Shown here: positions 1 through 12,331 of the stretch, piece by piece | Layout: each line of letters starts with the position of its first letter | Numbering within the stretch: the first letter of the stretch is position 1 | From: Eurosta solidaginis | Lineage: Eukaryota; Arthropoda; Insecta; Diptera; Tephritidae | DNA length: 64,000 bases | NCBI RefSeq assembly: GCF_040869045.1 | Contig: NC_090319.1 | Location: 387,887,601-387,951,600, forward strand | Direction: 5' to 3' | Translations under genes and position numbers: made by a program | Notes under the pieces: generated by a model | Told to the model about the DNA's origin: nothing | Database searches by the model: none | The model's input: the letters and a program-made list of their open reading frames with translations, nothing else

Positions 1-204
1 ATTTAATTGAATTCAAATGGTTGGAAATATAATAAAATTAATATCTTCTTTGAGTTTACATAAATTTGTTATATAATTCGACAATTCTGCACGTTCGTAT
101 ATCTTGCTTCTTTGACGACTCGAATACAACTCTCTTCGTGGACAAAATGGTAGTATCTCATTAGTGGTTGCCAACTGTTAATATGTTTGTAGGGTTGCCA
201 AGTG

Positions 205-275
205 ACAATGGTTTCATACTTAAGTCAAGCCAATTTTGTTTTGTATCCAAAATTAATATATCCGCTATTTTTTAA
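205..275. repeat. Left arm of a long inverted repeat
   Basis: This stretch (core AAGTCAAGCCAATTTTGTTT, then an AATTAATATATCC block) reappears as its reverse complement at about 1318-1388. The two arms lie about 1.1 kb apart and enclose the hAT transposase fragment. They could be sub-terminal repeats of a DNA transposon or two unrelated copies of one repeat; no clear target duplication was seen. Confidence 0.6.
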
Positions 276-340
276 GTTATAACTATGCTGATTGTTTTGT
301 AATCAAAGTTTATCATATTGTTCGCTTTATTTTAGTAATT

Positions 341-547
341 TTGGTTTCATATCATCGCCAGTGTGGGGCAATGTTCTCCAACAAAAGGTGGGCTGAAAAA
401 CTCTTCAACACGCCTTTAACTTCTTCTGCTCCTGTTGAGCGACTATTTTCCTTTGCAGGAATTATAAATCCTCCAAGGCGTCAGTCTTTGTCGGACGTTT
501 CATTCGAAACCTTAACTTTATTGAAAGCAAATGCAAATTTGTTCTAA
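341..547 (+). pseudogene. hAT-family transposase, C-terminal dimerisation domain fragment
   Basis: The 68-codon frame carries the hallmark of the hAT C-terminal dimerisation domain: a run TSSAPVERLFSFAG followed about 10 residues later by RRQSLS, then FETLTLLKANANLF and a stop. In complete hAT transposases this is the last ~70-80 residues and mediates dimer formation of the DNA-cutting enzyme. There is no start codon (the frame opens on TTG), and the zinc-finger and catalytic DDE parts are absent, so this is a 3' remnant, or a last exon of a copy extending left of the window. Two inverted arms flank it at 205-275 and 1318-1388. Confidence 0.8.
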
Positions 548-1317
548 TGCCTAAAAAAACTTTTAGATAATGAATATACATAAACACCTCTTATTTTAAT
601 TTCTTTTAAGTTTTGATTTCCATCGAAATATCGTTATTTTTGGCAATGTTAATTTAATGAAACAATTTTTAATTGATGCGAATAATTATTAATTAAACAC
701 ACATTTCATAACATCATTACTTCCTTGTAAAACATCAACTTGTGCAATTTTTATGTTTGCAAAAACACATATATATAAAATAAATAAAAAATAACATGAA
801 ATGACTAAGGCTTACATTTTCTAACTGTACCATTGAGCATGTAAATTAGATTGAGACGAAACCTCACTTTTCTGTAATTTCCGTTGTTAATACTAAAAAT
901 ATGGCTCACTATGCAAAACGTAAGATTTTATAGAAAATATCCTAGACGTAATCGTAAGGAAATAAAAAGAAGTTTTAATCTAATGTTCATGGACATATGT
1001 TAATAAATTTATCTGGGATATAACAACCTTTGGTTAGACAACTAATCATGATGATGAATGACAACTTAGAGGATCGCTCCAGTTGGAAATGAAGCTATCA
1101 ACCATCAACCTAAGTAGTATTACTCATACATATTGTTTGCGCATATTGTTTTGTCATAAAACAATACGCCCTCCCCAGGTATTCATCGGAAACACTTATA
1201 GACACGATAATTTGTGTACATAGGTACCCATATGCCTAGATAAGCGCTCACGATATACCGGTACAACCTCTAATGTACTGGTATGGACAAAACAATCAGT
1301 GCATAGCCGTAACGTAA
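548..1317. other. AT-rich non-coding stretch
   Basis: There is no credible coding frame here. Short frames on either strand have no recognisable domain. This may be the non-coding part of the DNA transposon represented by the neighbouring hAT fragment. Confidence 0.5.
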
Positions 1318-1388
1318 TCCAAAATAGTGGATATATTAATTTTGTATACAAAACAAAATTGGCTTGACTTAGGGATGAACCATAGAGG
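1318..1388. repeat. Right arm of the long inverted repeat
   Basis: This is the reverse complement of 205-275 with a few mismatches, including the block AACAAAATTGGCTTGACTTA. Nearby, CCTAGATAAGCGCTCACGAT (about 1233) and CCTCGATAAGCGGTTACGAT (about 1508) form a degenerate direct repeat. Confidence 0.6.
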
Positions 1389-1624
1389 ATCGTTATTATT
1401 TTATATAATGAGTGTAGCAAATTATGCACGTGTATATACTTACCGGAGAATATGTTTAGATCAACGCTCATATACTATTCGCCCTATATGTTGCATGTTT
1501 ATATTTGCCTCGATAAGCGGTTACGATTTATTATTGAATCCTAAAATGTACTTGTATGTAGAAATTATTCCGTGCATGCAACAAACGAGAATTTTTCTTT
1601 CAACAAAGCAGAAAACTAATAAAA

Positions 1625-1765
1625 AATAATCAAAAACAAAAAATCAAAAAAAAAACAAAAATAATCAAAAAAATTAAAAATAATCAAAAGTAATCAAAAA
1701 TTCCTTTTTTGATTACTTTTGATTATATTTGATTTTTTTGATTTTTTTTTGATTTTTTTTCAATA
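1625..1765. repeat. A-rich/T-rich palindrome (potential hairpin)
   Basis: A run of (A)nTCAAAA units is followed directly by its inverse. TAATCAAAAGTAATCAAAAA is mirrored by TTTTTTGATTACTTTTGATTA around a central TTCC. The flanks continue as AATCAAAA and TTTTGATT units, so the single strand could fold into a hairpin of about 60 bp per arm. Confidence 0.65.
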
Positions 1766-1894
1766 ATCGGAAAAAATCATGATTTTTTGCTAATGGTAAT
1801 CAATTAGTAATTGCTTTTTAAGGAAAACAATTGAAATAATCATTGGCCATTGAAATAGGCATCTAATTAATTGATTACTAATGCTAATTCAAAT

Positions 1895-2075
1895 TTAACA
1901 GGTCTGAAGTCAACCCACCTACCAAGTTTCATCGCTTTATCCGTCTTTGGTAATGAATTATCATTTAGATATATAAAAGTCTATATCTATCTCGATTAGT
2001 TTATGCCGTTACGGGGTACCGTTATGCGAACAAAATTAATATACTCTGTGAGCTCTGCTGAGTATACAAATTATA
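1895..2075 (+). mobile_element. Penelope-like element terminal fragment (internally deleted)
   Basis: The blocks CCTACCAAGTTTCATCGCTT and AAAGTCTATATCTATCTCGA, and the end in AATATACTCTGTGAGCTCTG, match parts of the longer copy at 25690-26080 in the same order with the middle missing. From memory, this sequence family is the terminal region of fly Penelope-like retroelements. No coding sequence is present. Confidence 0.5.
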
Positions 2076-2830
2076 TAGGAAAAAGAAAAAAAAAGTCTTG
2101 CTCTTCCCATTTTCTATGCGTACGACAGCCTTGCGACTTGAAGCTTTCATGTTTTCTCGCAGCTGATTACACATGCGCCGCTTTAATGTGTCTTTCGAAA
2201 CCGGCGCTCACTCAGCTTGAACAACTCTGTGTTTGACGTCAAAGCGTACAGCTTTCGTATGTCGCATCTAAAACGCGTCTATGACAACACGTCTCGTTTG
2301 CATAATGCCTTACATTCATCGTTGAAATGGTAACTATCTACAACTTTCATAGTTATATTTTCTTTTAATTTTTGGGTTTTGTATTTTTATTTCGTAAACT
2401 TTTAAGGTTTTACTAATTTTTTATTCCCCACATACCTAAGGGTTAACAATATTTTACAATAATTTGCTAACTCTACTTTTCAAAAGCTTCTTCTAATCAT
2501 TTCACTTCCAACTAAACAAAAACAAACACTAAACTGTATTCACCAAAGAAAAAAAATAAAAGAAAAATATTTAATAGTTTGCACTAAATTCTCATAATTT
2601 GCAAAATATTTGCTATATCCATTATTAAATTTTGTTTAATTAAGAGTTCGTTTTTTTTTTCTTTTCTTCTTGTCTTTTGTTGATTTTGTGTTTTGCGTTT
2701 TGTATAAATGTTTTGTTAAATTTTTATTTTAAAAAATTGTAATTAAATGTAAAAACAAAAAATTCCTCAAAATCATTTTTAACTATAAAAAATCAAACTA
2801 AATTCGAAGAATATCCAATAACCTTGCCAG
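2076..2830. other. Non-coding stretch upstream of the large exon
   Basis: AT-rich intronic sequence with a long T-rich tract at about 2640-2730, a suitable polypyrimidine region for the acceptor near 2829-2830. No coding signal was recognised. Confidence 0.5.
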
Positions 2831-5800
2831 ATGGAGGCAACACAAACGTCAAACCGGCAGCAAGGTCCACGATCACTACCACCACCACAGTTACAACTAC
2901 CTCTACTACAACTACTACTACTACTATTAGTTATACTACAAATGCAAATATGACATCTACTATAGCAGCAACAAATATCATTGCCGTTGCTGGCCAAACA
3001 ATTGACGGTAGTAATAAATGCAATATAACAACAAAGTCAACAATTGCTTTTGCTGAAACAAATATGCGCACAAAACCACAAACCATACACACAAACTCAC
3101 TATCATCATCCACAATAGCTGGTGGTAATGCGATAGTGGGGCAACAATTGACACCACCAACACAAACATATGACATGACAGACGCACAAGGAACAGCGAC
3201 AGTAACGCGCAACGTAAGTGAATATGAAGATAACAACAACAACAGTAATGTCTGTGCTTTAGCCGCAACATCGACAATGTCCTCAACATTGAAAATAACA
3301 AGGAAAGCACCACTCACAACACTTAAACCGATACTGAAGTGCAGTGACAACAACATTACGACGAAGACCAACACAATGACTACGACGTCACATGAACAAC
3401 AAGCAATTATGTCACCAGTACAATGCGCCAAATTGCAATTAAATATGGCAGCAGCAGCATCAGCACTTAAGGATAATAATTCAAGTAGAGAGCATGTTTT
3501 GGCTGATATGCCTGAGGAGGTGCCCATATTACCAAAGAAGCCGGCACCAAAATCACCACAAATTACCACATATACACCGGTTTATACAACAAAGACACTC
3601 ACGCCATCACCCTCGAAGACATATGAAAATGTACAAATAATTGATAGCAATACTGTTGAGGCGAAGTTTGACGATGCAAGCTTTGCTGAGCAGGAACAAA
3701 CTGGGGTTGCTGATGAGCAAGAAACCGCTATAATTATAGATAATGACGACAATAGCAAAGAGCAGCTAGACACAGACACAAGCAAGTTTAGAACCGAAAG
3801 TGCCGATGGTACTGTGGCATTGTTAGATAGAACAATAAATCCGCAGGACACACCAATGCTAGCGAACTTACGGGCTTATCAACGCGCACAAGCAGTTAAT
3901 CTGTACATGGAGAAGAAAGTGCTAAGTAATAAAATGGAAATGAATGAATTAACGGAAGTACAGGAAACGAATGTGGCTGAAATTGCGGTGAGTAACAACC
4001 CTAAGGACAATTTCAGTCTTAGTGAAGAAGCGCATACGGACCGGTCCGTGCAACCTAATATGCAAAGCAGCAATTTCGATACTGAACTAAACGGTAAGCA
4101 GGATACAAGCACTAAAGCTGATATTGATGAAGATGACGAAACTGCTGGAGAAGAATACACTGATGATGATCTCGACGAAGCTTTGGCTGAGGAAGACAAT
4201 AACGAAACTACAACAGAAAGCAGTGCGGTACATGCAATAACAAACAACAAACTAATTAGCGCAATAATTCCTGAGGCTACAAAGGAGTTAAAGAAAACTG
4301 AGCCAACGTTGGACAGCACAACTAAAGCAGAAGAACCCCGCACGCCTGTGCTGCCTGTGTTAAGTTTCGATGAAAGCCACTACCTACCGATGACACCGAA
4401 GAAAAGTGATTTGGCGCAGGGTACTAATTTGACGCTAATCAGCATGCATGAATCAACAAACCACGAAGAAGAGAATCCATATGTGGAAATGTGTAAAAAT
4501 CTAGCAGATGAAGATACAAAATCTAATTATGAAATTATGAGCATCGATCCGCATTTTGGACTAACGCTAACAACTAGCATTGCTAACAAAACAAAACAAT
4601 TGCAAATACAAACAGAACCGGTTTATATGGAGTTAAATGCAGCGAGTAACGTTATTGCCGCAACTTCAAAAGCTAGTGATAGCACGCATGCACCAACAAC
4701 AACAACAACACACAAAAGCGCAGATGACCCACCACCTAGTACAGCTGGCAAGTCCACGTTGAAGAAGACTAAAAAACTTACAGAAACTTTAAAAAAGAAA
4801 ACAAAAAAATCAAGCAACGAACGCGCGCAATGCAAACGCAAAGATCTACCGGATATACTAAAACAATCACAGAGCACAATGTTAGCACATGTTTCAGATA
4901 GTTCAGACGCTGACGATGAATCTACAAAACATAGCGAATTGAAAAAAATGCGCTCACGCACACGCTTTAGTCTCTCAGATACTTTTCGTCCGGCCTCTTA
5001 TTATTTGGGTGCTTCCACGCCTCTCGCCGACTGTGGCGAAAGTTCTGATAGCGAAATCGTTGCGCCACCTCCCATACCAGCATCACCACCATCTATTGAG
5101 GTTTTACAAATAGAAGAAATATTTTCTGCAGATAATTATGATACCGTAAAGCGACGCGATAGCAGCGCGCATGGGAGCGCTACAAAAATTAATATTTCCT
5201 ATGAGCAACTACCGAAGTTGCATGCGAGTAATACATCGTTGAATAGGCAGCAGAAACCTGAGGGGGCTTTGAAAAGCAGTAGGCTTTCGTTGCCTGATCA
5301 GTTTTTGAAACACCGCCACTCTGGCACATTCAAGCAAGCAACAGCAAACGCAATACTTAAGCAGCACGAACGTACGCTCTCCGATTCGAATTATAGCTTT
5401 CAAACTGATAATAGCTCCAACACATCATCCGATTTTGATTTCTATAATAAACTCAAACAAAATTCGCCATCATATGTGGCCACGCCGGTACGTTATCACT
5501 CGAATAGCTCGCTGCCACAGAAGTTTATATTGAATACAACAACGCCGTCGACAACAACAACAACAGGCGGCGATAGCAGTGAAACTGATTCGGCGGTAGA
5601 GTTTAGGCATCGTCAAGGCTCCGACTCTGAGTTGGATCGTCAAAGGTCACGTCGTCCGCTCTCTGAAGAGTCAATAAGCGAAATTGAGTCGTTGCATGAG
5701 AAATTTGAAGAAACGCTCTCACATGATTTAGACACTTATTTGAGTCATTTGCAGTCGAATGATTTATATTTATATCAAAATACTGTGCTGGATGCAGCAG

Positions 5801-7452
5801 CGCGTGTAGGTTCAACAGATTTGTTAACTAAACTTATTAAACCACCTGAGACATTTCGTAATAAGGATGATGAGCATTTTTATGGTAATATACGTTTTGT
5901 CTCCTCCACCGATTCTTTGCAGCGCTTAAGTGTTGATAGTCGTGAGCATGCAGCCGCAGGTGCTGGCTGTCCTACGCCCACCTCGAGCATGCCTGATCAC
6001 TTGAAGTACTACACACCCATACACAGCCGTAATAATAGCAATATCTCAGACAAATCAGCGCCTTATTATTACGCCGAATTGCATAGCAGTCGCGAGCTAC
6101 TCAGCACTCCTACAGCAGTGCCTTTGAATAATCAACGCGATGTACATGCGCATGGCTCAAATATTGCGCATATACACAATCCGATTGAGGCTAATGCGCT
6201 CACTAACATCAATGTCGGTTTGCTGGCTGATAAGGATCAAGCAATTGATAGCAAAAATTTATACAAAATGAAAACGAATAACGAAAAGTTAAGTTATCGC
6301 GCGGGAAAAATATTGAATGCTTCCGAGCTTAACGCTACAGGTGGTGGCAGCTTGATCAGTTCAACGTCAGAGGCGTGCAGCTACGTTAATCAGCGTCTCA
6401 AACATTTCCATGCGCCAACAAAGTTAAGCAATTTTCAACAACCTAACTTACATCATACACATACCGAACTAACGCCATCAATTCGTATATCACCTGCCAT
6501 TAATACCACACCATCCACAACGTCATCAACACAAACGCACAACCCATATACTGCATATGGCACTGGTGTTGGTGCTGAGTGCAGTAATGCAAAAATTACA
6601 AATATGCAAATGCAGCAACTCAGTCATGCTAACAACGTTGGTAATAGTAAAAATTGTTTACAGGCTGCTCCTGCCAGTCATGTTGTTGTTGTTGGTGAAG
6701 GAACCCTAGAAAATCGTACATCTACTAATATTAATAGCAAAACTGCGCAAGCCATTGAATGTACCCATGCAAATAATAGTTCCAAATTCTCAGTTCTAGG
6801 CGCTACAATCACCGGCGAATTATTGTGGGAGGAAGACACTCTCTGGCGTGAAAGTTTGCGACGTGTTTCACAGCGGCATGCACGTTCACTTGACGATTTG
6901 GATCGCATTACGTCAAGCCCCAAGGCAATAATGAGGCGCGACGTACAAGCAACGGAGAGGGCAACAACAACAACAACTAAAACGCGCATCACACGTGATG
7001 TTACTTATGTAAATGATAATTTGTCACAACAATTACGTGCCGCATATAAACCACGCATGAGTGAGCCTTTAACGCAAATGAGAGAAACACTTGCCTTAGA
7101 AGATGATCGTCATAATGAGAACGATGTATATGTACAGCTACTCGAATCACATATGACAAATGCCGATCATGGCAGCGATGTTTATGAGGTGCTACGCGCC
7201 GACAGCGGCTCCAATTTGTCACACAAATCAGGCGAAATTGATCGTGAAACCATACGACAATGGGATGCTATGTCTAGTGGCTTAATGAAGCATTCCGGTA
7301 GTAATAGTAATTCAGAAAATGACAATCCATGTGGTAGTGAAAGCTTAACAAGCGTTGGTAGCGCAGTACGCGCAATTATGGAAGAATTGAATGTTAGCTG
7401 CGATAGTAATGAAAATGTTGCGTATACGCCTAGTAGGCCCGATAACGAATAA
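2831..7452 (+). CDS. Large low-complexity docking-type exon, probable alternative 3' terminal exon of the PLEKHA-like gene
   Basis: The open frame is about 1540 codons with no in-frame ATG near its start. It opens directly after CCTTGCCAG, a plausible splice acceptor with phase 1, so this is an exon continuing from upstream rather than a whole gene. Residues 1-70 (counting from 2824) are Thr-rich. Several tyrosine motifs follow: YENV (residue 267, Grb2 SH2-type YxNx), YVEM (553) and YEIM (569) (PI3K p85-type YxxM), then YMEL (601), YDTV (772), YVQL (1436) and YEVL (1454). An acidic block lies near 430-465, a basic KKTKK block near 650-665, and a proline patch PPPIPASPP near 745. More ordered segments are ISEIESLHEKFEETLSHDLD (about 950) and ARSLDDLDRI (about 1355). 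The stop is followed at once by AATAAA and AATAAAA signals. I do not recognise the protein. Membership of the kmr locus is inferred from strand and matching acceptor phase; a separate overlapping gene is possible. Confidence 0.65.
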
Positions 7453-7454
7453 AG

Positions 7455-7486
7455 TGCAATAAAAGAGCAAATATGCAAATAAATTT
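7455..7486 (+). terminator. Poly(A) signal cluster after the large exon
   Basis: AATAAA overlaps the region just after the stop codon, and a second AATAAAA and a third AATAAA follow within 35 bases. This supports transcript ends here, making 2831-7452 a terminal exon. Confidence 0.5.
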
Positions 7487-9790
7487 GCCTAATTTTAGTA
7501 TAAACAAGATAAAAATGGTAAAAGAATTACAAACAAAAATAAGTAAATATTTATTTGAAACCAGCAGAGCGTTAAAAGCAACAGTTGCTGCAGGCTGCTC
7601 ATACGCCGTGGTACACCAAAAAAAAAATACATACATTAAGTGAAGGCGAGCAGGGGATGTTACTGTCAGATACTTTGTTTACTAATTGCATTTACATTTG
7701 TGTGCGTGCAAAATCAAAAACCAAAGGTTACAAACAGCAATGCATCCACACACTCACACAATCAATATATACACTATCAAAGTGTATTATTGTATCAACT
7801 TAATACAACAATAACCATGAATTTCATTGAATTTAACAGCCTTTGTTTTTATTTAACAATCCAAGCGCATGCAAATAATAGAAAAGGCACACAACTGTGC
7901 AAACAATCATACACTCATACAAATACACGTGTGTTTATATGAATAAAGTTAGCGACATGTTTCTTCTATAATGTATGTACATATGTAGTTGCAAATAACT
8001 AAAAATTGATTAAATTTGCACATGAAGTTTTGCAAACGGTATTTATGTTGTACATATATAAAGCACGACAACAACCAAACATTTAAATACACAAACAAAT
8101 TACAAAGAGTTAGACTAGACAGATACACAGACAGATTGGCAACATCAACTTTACATGTTCGAAACACAGCGACAAACTGACTGTCACAAATAATATAAAA
8201 TCGCTCATATTTGTTGCCTGCAATTTGCATTCACTGTTATAACTTTGTTGATTGTTATTGTTGTTGTCAATATTTTGCGTTGCAAACAAAAGTTTGACAA
8301 AGAATGCAAAAAAATAAAAATAGATAAAAAAATGGTAAGCAACTATATTTTTCTACATAATTCTATAATCTAATATTCATTATTTTTCCGCGCTATTTTC
8401 TGTATTAAATTTTAATTATTTAAGGCATTATCTTTGCCAATTCTTTCATTTAATTTTATATTTAACATTAAAATGCCTTATTTAGCTTTGCTTTCAAGTG
8501 CCAACTAACAACGCAAATTGTTATTAACTTAATTTCTATTAAAAATAATTTTTATAAATTTCTTCTCCGCAGCGCTGTAACTTGTAAGCTTAAATAATCA
8601 ATGGTCGCTGTGTAAAAATTAATAAGAAATTTAAAAAAAAAATTTTATTTTTTGTGAAATTCTGTTAGTTTTGCTTGAGACATTTCGAATTATTGAAATA
8701 ATTTTAGAAAATTGAAAAAATTAATTTTTTTTTTCGATGATTACATTTTTGTTATAGGATCTAAATTTAAATACGATTACGAGAAAAAAAGCAGATGCAA
8801 AAATTATTTGTAAACTTTTACAATTGTTTCCTTCCTTTTTAGGTTAATTTAAAAAAAAGGAAGAGGCTGTTCGTCCGAAAAAAAGTCTTTATGTATCGTA
8901 CCGAATGAAGTCAATTGAAGAAAAACCGCAAAAAAGAAAAAAATAAAAGCAGGAAAAATATGTCATTAATTTTTGTATTCAGACAAATATTAATTCTATA
9001 ATGGAAATGTCCAACCCAATTTTGAAAAATTCGAAGATTATTTCGAAATAACTTTTAGATAATAGGAGCTTTTTTTTTGTTGATTTTGTTGATTTCGAAA
9101 CATGCATGGCTCAAAAGAGTCATACAATACTTTCATGCCAGAGAATTGGTAGGTAACCAGCTCTGCCATGAACTCAGTATATTTATGGTATATATGACTG
9201 ATATATAGTGGGGTTTTTTTTCTAAGGCTTCAAAATTTTCTTGCTCGTTAGAAAAAAATTTTAATTAAAAAAGAAAAGCAAATTAAGCGAGTTGTTTCAT
9301 TTTTTCAGTTTAAGATTTTCTTCCACATAAATAACAAAACTCTTAAACAACCATGTTTTCAAAAAATTCAATCAAATTTGGCGAGGTTTCAAGATGCTGT
9401 GGTTTGTTTGACTAAAATTGATTGGACTGCAAAACAGCATGCACGAAAAGTGTCCTAAAGCTCTGAATAAATTATTGAACATTTTTAGAACTCAAATTTT
9501 TTAAAAAATATTTTCGAAATTGGTGTTATTCGAATCGAGTTACAGAATAAGAGTATTTGCTTTTTCTTTAAGTGAAAATAAAAAGGAGGTATATAATTAA
9601 TTAAATTTTTACATCGTTTTTTCTGCAATTTTGTACTTGTTTCCCATGACTGTGGAAAATCCCTTTTTGTGCGAAAAAATTCTTGTGACCATAGGAATAC
9701 AGTGCAGCCCTTCTGATATTAATGTGGGTACCTCGCCTCTTGGCAGTGGTTTCGCAAGCGCTCAGAGCGTACTTAGAATACGCCTGCTTT
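7487..9790. other. Intronic/intergenic AT-rich stretch
   Basis: No coding exon was recognised. The small frames have no domain. Sequence around 8840-9500 is A/T homopolymer-rich and may include decayed repeats. Confidence 0.5.
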
Positions 9791-9900
9791 GCCAGAGTTA
9801 GCATAAAACAAATAGTTTCGCCAATTTGTTGGAAAAAATTAAATATCTTCCTGTTTGTGGGAAGATAAGCTTGGCCTTAATCTTCTCCGAGATATACAAT
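9790..9900 (+). mobile_element. tRNA-derived SINE, 3' part
   Basis: AGCATAAAACA, CGCCAATTTGT and GGAAGATAAGCTTGGCCTTA occur in the order expected for the 3' body of the tephritid-type SINE whose head is intact at 41785-42005. The 5' tRNA-like head is not visible. Identification rests partly on memory of that family. Confidence 0.45.
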
Positions 9901-10855
9901 AACAAAATATTATTATTCTATTAATTTTCTCTCACACAACTCATCTTTAGACCTCCTACAATACACGCCGTTGGCATAACGGATAGGATCATAAATCCAC
10001 TCGTTCTCTTAATATTTCTCTCCAATACTCAAAAAGCGATGACAGCTTTTTTGGCTTGGCCCACTATTCCGAGATACGCATCGGCGCAGCAGCACCAGTT
10101 GTCGAACCCAAAATAAGTGCAGAGCAGGTCAGGACAGAGCAGAGTAGAGCAGCTGTCGAAACAAATAGATCAAGCTGGTGTAACCCAGAGGAAACATCTC
10201 ATGAAACACTTTTAAGACTAAACATTTTAAAGCAACCTATTCGTGGCTAATTAAAATGTGACATTTGGCTAAAATATGCACTTCAATCATTTGTTTACTT
10301 TTAATAATTTATATTTGGCTATTCTTTGTATGAATTATTTGAGTTTTTAATTCATAAATTACAATTCTGTTTTTGAAAATTGACAATTTGTTCTTTGTTC
10401 TAACAAAAAAGTTGGTAAAAAAATGTCTGATCTAGATTCATGGTTCAACTATATGGTTGGCTCATCTGTACAAAAACAAAATATGTTAGTTCATATTGTC
10501 AAAATCTGCGTGTTGGTGTTGGTACGAATGGTGTGGAATGGAAACATAAAACTTAGCAGTTTTTGTAATTTGTAAGAAAATGTTGCCAATGTGTTGGTTT
10601 TATTTTGAGTTTGCCATCTTTGACAATCCCATCGACCATGCAATGAAATAAATAAAATCAGCTGATGAGATGAGCCAACTATATAATAGAGCCATGTCTA
10701 GATTGTTCTATTACAATGTCGAATCAACCCAAACAAAAAGTAAAGCAAGAAAGTTTGTCATGAAACACTATTATGTAAAATAGTTCCACCTGACGTAACC
10801 CAGAGCAGCTAAATAAACCAAACTTATGTAAACTTTAATTGCGGCCATCCATAAA
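9901..10855. other. Non-coding stretch
   Basis: A 64-codon frame at 10056-10250 has no recognisable features. The phrase GTAACCCAGAG occurs at about 10179 and again at about 10795, suggesting a weak dispersed repeat. No exon is supported. Confidence 0.4.
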
Positions 10856-10859
10856 GTGA

Positions 10860-11180
10860 ACGATATTTACTCCATCTTCTTCAATTTCCATCTTACTCTC
10901 CTTTCACCTTCCACTCTCTCTCGCCCACTTTCCATCTATTTTCATGCTGATTACTTTCTCCCTCTATCACCAGTACATCTTTCTCTCTCTCTCTCTACTT
11001 CCTCGTCTCCTTCATCGTATTTCTATAGTAATCACAATTTCGCACTACCTCTCACTCTGTGAATATACCTCTGGCTATCTTTCAATACCTCCCGATCTCT
11101 AGGTATCTGCCACACTTTCCAAGATTCTCACTTCTTAACTTCCTATTCCTTCCATTTCTTTAACTTCCTTTTCTTCTTTT
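10860..11180. repeat. Long polypyrimidine (CT-rich) tract
   Basis: About 320 bases are strongly C+T biased on this strand, including a (CT)n microsatellite at about 10981-10996. The bias is far above the surrounding AT-rich sequence. No repeat unit longer than dinucleotide is clear. Frames through it (for example 10856-11062) are compositional artefacts. Confidence 0.65.
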
Positions 11181-11479
11181 ACTTCTCAAATGATACGATC
11201 ACTTTGCACATTTTTTTTTGTAAATTTTTTTTTGTGATATCGTTCTCTTCTATCACGTTCACGAGTGGTACGACGACCAGTTTTCAAATATATACCCAAT
11301 CATTCGAATACATTGCGCTAATCATACAAAGGAACCCCTTACAAAATTCAATACAAAACTACTAATGTGTCAATGAATGGTGCCAAGTTCTTTGCCCAAA
11401 GCTCTTTATATACATTCTACAATAGAAAGGGTTTTTCAGGGCAATAAAGGTGTTTAGGTTGAAAGTTACAGCCCCAACA

Positions 11480-11700
11480 AAGAGAAAAATAGCAGTCAGA
11501 TTTTTTTTTAATTTTGTCACTTAAATTCTTTTTTTTATTATGAATATTTTAAGAAAAAACTTCCTCAGTTATGAAGAACATCCAAACAAACTTTGAAAAA
11601 AATATTGTCAAAAATTGAAACCAATTTCTGTCTTAGACGCATATTGACAAAGATTCAGAAAACTCTCAGTAAAAGGTTCAAAATAGGTTCTACTCAGAAA
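11480..11700 (+). mobile_element. Decayed copy of the CAGCAGCG MITE family (partial)
   Basis: AAAAATAGCAGTCAG, then a T-run with AATTTTGTCACTTAAATTC and TATTTTAAGAAAAAA, follows the order of the 5' part of the MITEs at 18201-18648 and 34332-34716. The terminal CAGCAGCG is not clearly preserved. Confidence 0.4.
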
Positions 11701-12331
11701 TCGTGATCTATTTTCTACCACCGGTGTTTTGGGAAGCAACCCGAAGCTGAGAGCCTTGCCAATAATTAAGATAACTTTTTCTATTTTGTGTGCATTTTTG
11801 TATATTTTTAACCTTTTTTTTGTACAAAAAAATTATAAAAATTCAGTTGTATTTGTATGTTGAATTTAATGTTTATTATTATGATCATATATTAACCACC
11901 TCCAAATATTAATAATCCAGAAATGCACTATCCAAAACTTTGCTTATTCAGTGTCCAATCAGTCTCACTTAATCAACCGCTAGTTACTCCAAATTTCTAT
12001 TAACATCCCTCCACTTAATGTACATTTTTACAACAATTTCTTATACTTTTTTTCTATGTATCATCTTAAACTCAAAAAATATTTAAAAATCATTAAGCTT
12101 AACATTAAATGCACTTATCTAATTGCATCAACTCTTACTTTAATCTTACTCTTCTATGCTACTCCTCTTTTCTTCTCCTATTTCCTGCTTTCTCTATCCT
12201 TTTCTTTGTACGATTGAAAAATAAAACTGCCGTTTTGCAATTTGTTATTTTATATTTTTTCTCTTTATTCTTTTTCATCTTAACACACAAACCTACGCTG
12301 CGGTCTACTTGTCTACTTCAACAAACACCAG

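Noticed and set aside
2931..3569. 212-codon minus-strand frame with hydrophobic runs
   Set aside because: It is antisense to the Thr/Asn-rich start of the large exon; the Val/Leu richness is the complement of ACA/AAC codons.
12109..12331. Upstream extension of exon A to an ATG at 12109
   Set aside because: The added residues are hydrophobic translations of the polypyrimidine tract before the acceptor, and no promoter is seen.
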